Part shown: piece after piece, positions 63,301 to 64,000 of the stretch
Position numbering within the stretch: the first letter of the stretch is position 1
How the letters are laid out: each line of letters starts with the position of its first letter
DNA from: an uncultured Lachnospiraceae bacterium
GTDB taxonomy: Bacteria > Bacillota > Clostridia > Lachnospirales > Lachnospiraceae
Assembly (NCBI GenBank): GCA_947650155.1
Contig: CANSUS010000003.1
Location: forward strand, 1-64,000
Reading direction: 5' to 3'
DNA length: 64,000 nt
Position numbers and translations under genes: made by a program
Notes under the pieces: model-generated
The model's input: the letters and a program-made list of their open reading frames with translations, nothing else
Told to the model about the DNA's origin: nothing
Database searches by the model: none

Positions 63301-64000
63301 TCAGAAAATCTCCGCAATGATTCTTTCGCTTCCCCTGCCGTCTGTTACGCTGCGCAGGTTTTCACTGATCTTCTCTCTCTCTGTTTTTGTCATATGCATA
63401 AGCGCTTCCAGCCTGTGTTCAATCCGTCCGAACATTCCCTCTTTGTTTTCCCTGTAGTCACCGGCATAAGTCATCATTGTCTTTTCCCCAAAGGTTTTTC
63501 CCGGTAGAATCTGGTTCTCTGCAAAAGCGAAGCAGACAGCGGGAACGCCTATGGCGCACAGTTCATAAAGCGTAGTGCCTGACGCCGAAACAGCCGCATC
63601 ACATTCCGCCATCAGTTCCCAAATCCGTTTCACATCACTGTACACTTTCAGGTTAGGATAAGTATCCGCCATGCAAAGAAGCGATTCCAGACTTTCCGAA
63701 AATCTGCCGCACACCACATGAAACATCCATTCTTCCTTTGTATGCAGCCTTCCCACCAATTCCAAAGCAATTCTGTAAGGGTCGCTCCCTCCCGTAGTAA
63801 TCAGGACATTCCTGCATACTTCCCTGATCTGGCAGGGCTGCATGGTAAATTCTTTCCGAAGCGGCATATACCGACATCCGGTTAAAGCCCTCCCCGCATT
63901 TTTTTCATATGAAAAATCATTACCGTAAATATTATAATTGATCACAATGTCGGCAGGATACGAAGGATCTCCGTAGTCCTCCAACAGGATAAGCGCCGCC
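63301..64000 (-). CDS. pseG: PseG-like UDP-sugar hydrolase, cut by the window edge
   Basis: The C-terminal 232 residues of a PseG/SpsG-type protein; the frame is open to the window edge, so the N-terminus lies outside. PADIVINYNIYG, then LITTGGSDPYRIALELVGRL, and late ASGTTLYELCAIGVPAVCFAFAENQ match the GT-B C-terminal half of PseG. PseG removes UDP from the 2,4-diacetamido-trideoxy-altrose intermediate of pseudaminic acid synthesis. The other pse genes would be expected just to the right. SpsG-like spore coat proteins are the alternative. Confidence 0.72.
   Translation of the reverse strand, partial: AALILLEDYGDPSYPADIVINYNIYGNDFSYEKNAGRALTGCRYMPLRKEFTMQPCQIREVCRNVLITTGGSDPYRIALELVGRLHTKEEWMFHVVCGRFSESLESLLCMADTYPNLKVYSDVKRIWELMAECDAAVSASGTTLYELCAIGVPAVCFAFAENQILPGKTFGEKTMMTYAGDYRENKEGMFGRIEHRLEALMHMTKTEREKISENLRSVTDGRGSERIIAEIF

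Noticed and set aside
1-64000. CRISPR arrays, tRNA or rRNA genes, insertion sequences, prophage genes
   Set aside because: No regularly spaced repeats, no clover-leaf-like sequence with expected tRNA arms and no transposase, integrase or phage protein was recognised.

Overview
The window looks like a chromosomal segment of a gut-type Clostridia, most likely a Lachnospiraceae-like Firmicute. The reasons are low-to-moderate GC (about 27-35% in the flanking modules, mid-40s in the sugar genes, judged by eye), strong GGAGG-type ribosome binding sites, SigA-type promoters, and the gene families present. No rRNA, tRNA, CRISPR array, integrase or transposase is visible. Nearly all of it is one very large surface-polysaccharide region, with about 16 glycosyltransferases, two initiating phosphoglycosyl transferases, two Wzy-like polymerase candidates, two PglK-like ABC flippases and many sugar-modifying enzymes.

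Layout. (1) 295-2780, plus strand: an AT-rich MBOAT + SGNH O-acylation pair with its own promoter, closed by a bidirectional terminator (2767-2799). (2) 10792 down to 2844, minus strand: a nonulosonic-acid (sialic/legionaminic-type) operon from a consensus promoter at 10846-10874: KpsS-like transferase, NeuB, NeuC, PP-loop amidotransferase, CMP-NulO synthetase, UDP-glucuronate decarboxylase, acyltransferase. A 32-bp perfect inverted repeat sits between the KpsS-like gene and neuB. (3) 20451 to 10881, minus strand: Wzy-like protein, WbaP-type initiating transferase, glycosyltransferases, a PglK-like ABC flippase, a GT11 fucosyltransferase and a GT-D protein. One plus-strand GT4 gene (15726-16940) with its own promoter interrupts it. 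(4) 20661-24326, plus strand: a VTC-domain / DUF4956 / CotH-kinase triad with its own promoter and a bidirectional terminator. (5) 64000 to 24381, minus strand: about 30 tightly packed genes entering from beyond the window with a partial pseG-like gene. Next come polymerase, 4,6-dehydratase and second initiating transferase; a TviB/TviC-type dehydrogenase/epimerase pair; a run of GT4 enzymes; two asparagine-synthase homologues; GT11 and GT2 enzymes; a second PglK-like flippase; a membrane-anchored GH78 rhamnosidase; a second MBOAT/SGNH pair; and finally an AT-rich DUF262 / DUF3696-type ATPase / unknown trio.

How it may work together (inference): two lipid-linked glycan assembly lines, each with an initiating transferase, glycosyltransferases, an ABC flippase and a polymerase. 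They would be decorated with fucose-like sugars, nonulosonic acid, xylose or its derivatives, GalNAc-uronic acid (possibly amidated by the AsnB homologues) and O-acyl groups. The trio at 24381-27556 does not fit this theme and resembles defence-type gene sets. Its DUF262 protein appears to carry an N-terminal domain like sigma-70 region 1.1. The least explained non-coding signals are the structured inverted repeat at 8968-9153 and a shared leader hairpin found at 4830-4859 and 55390-55419.
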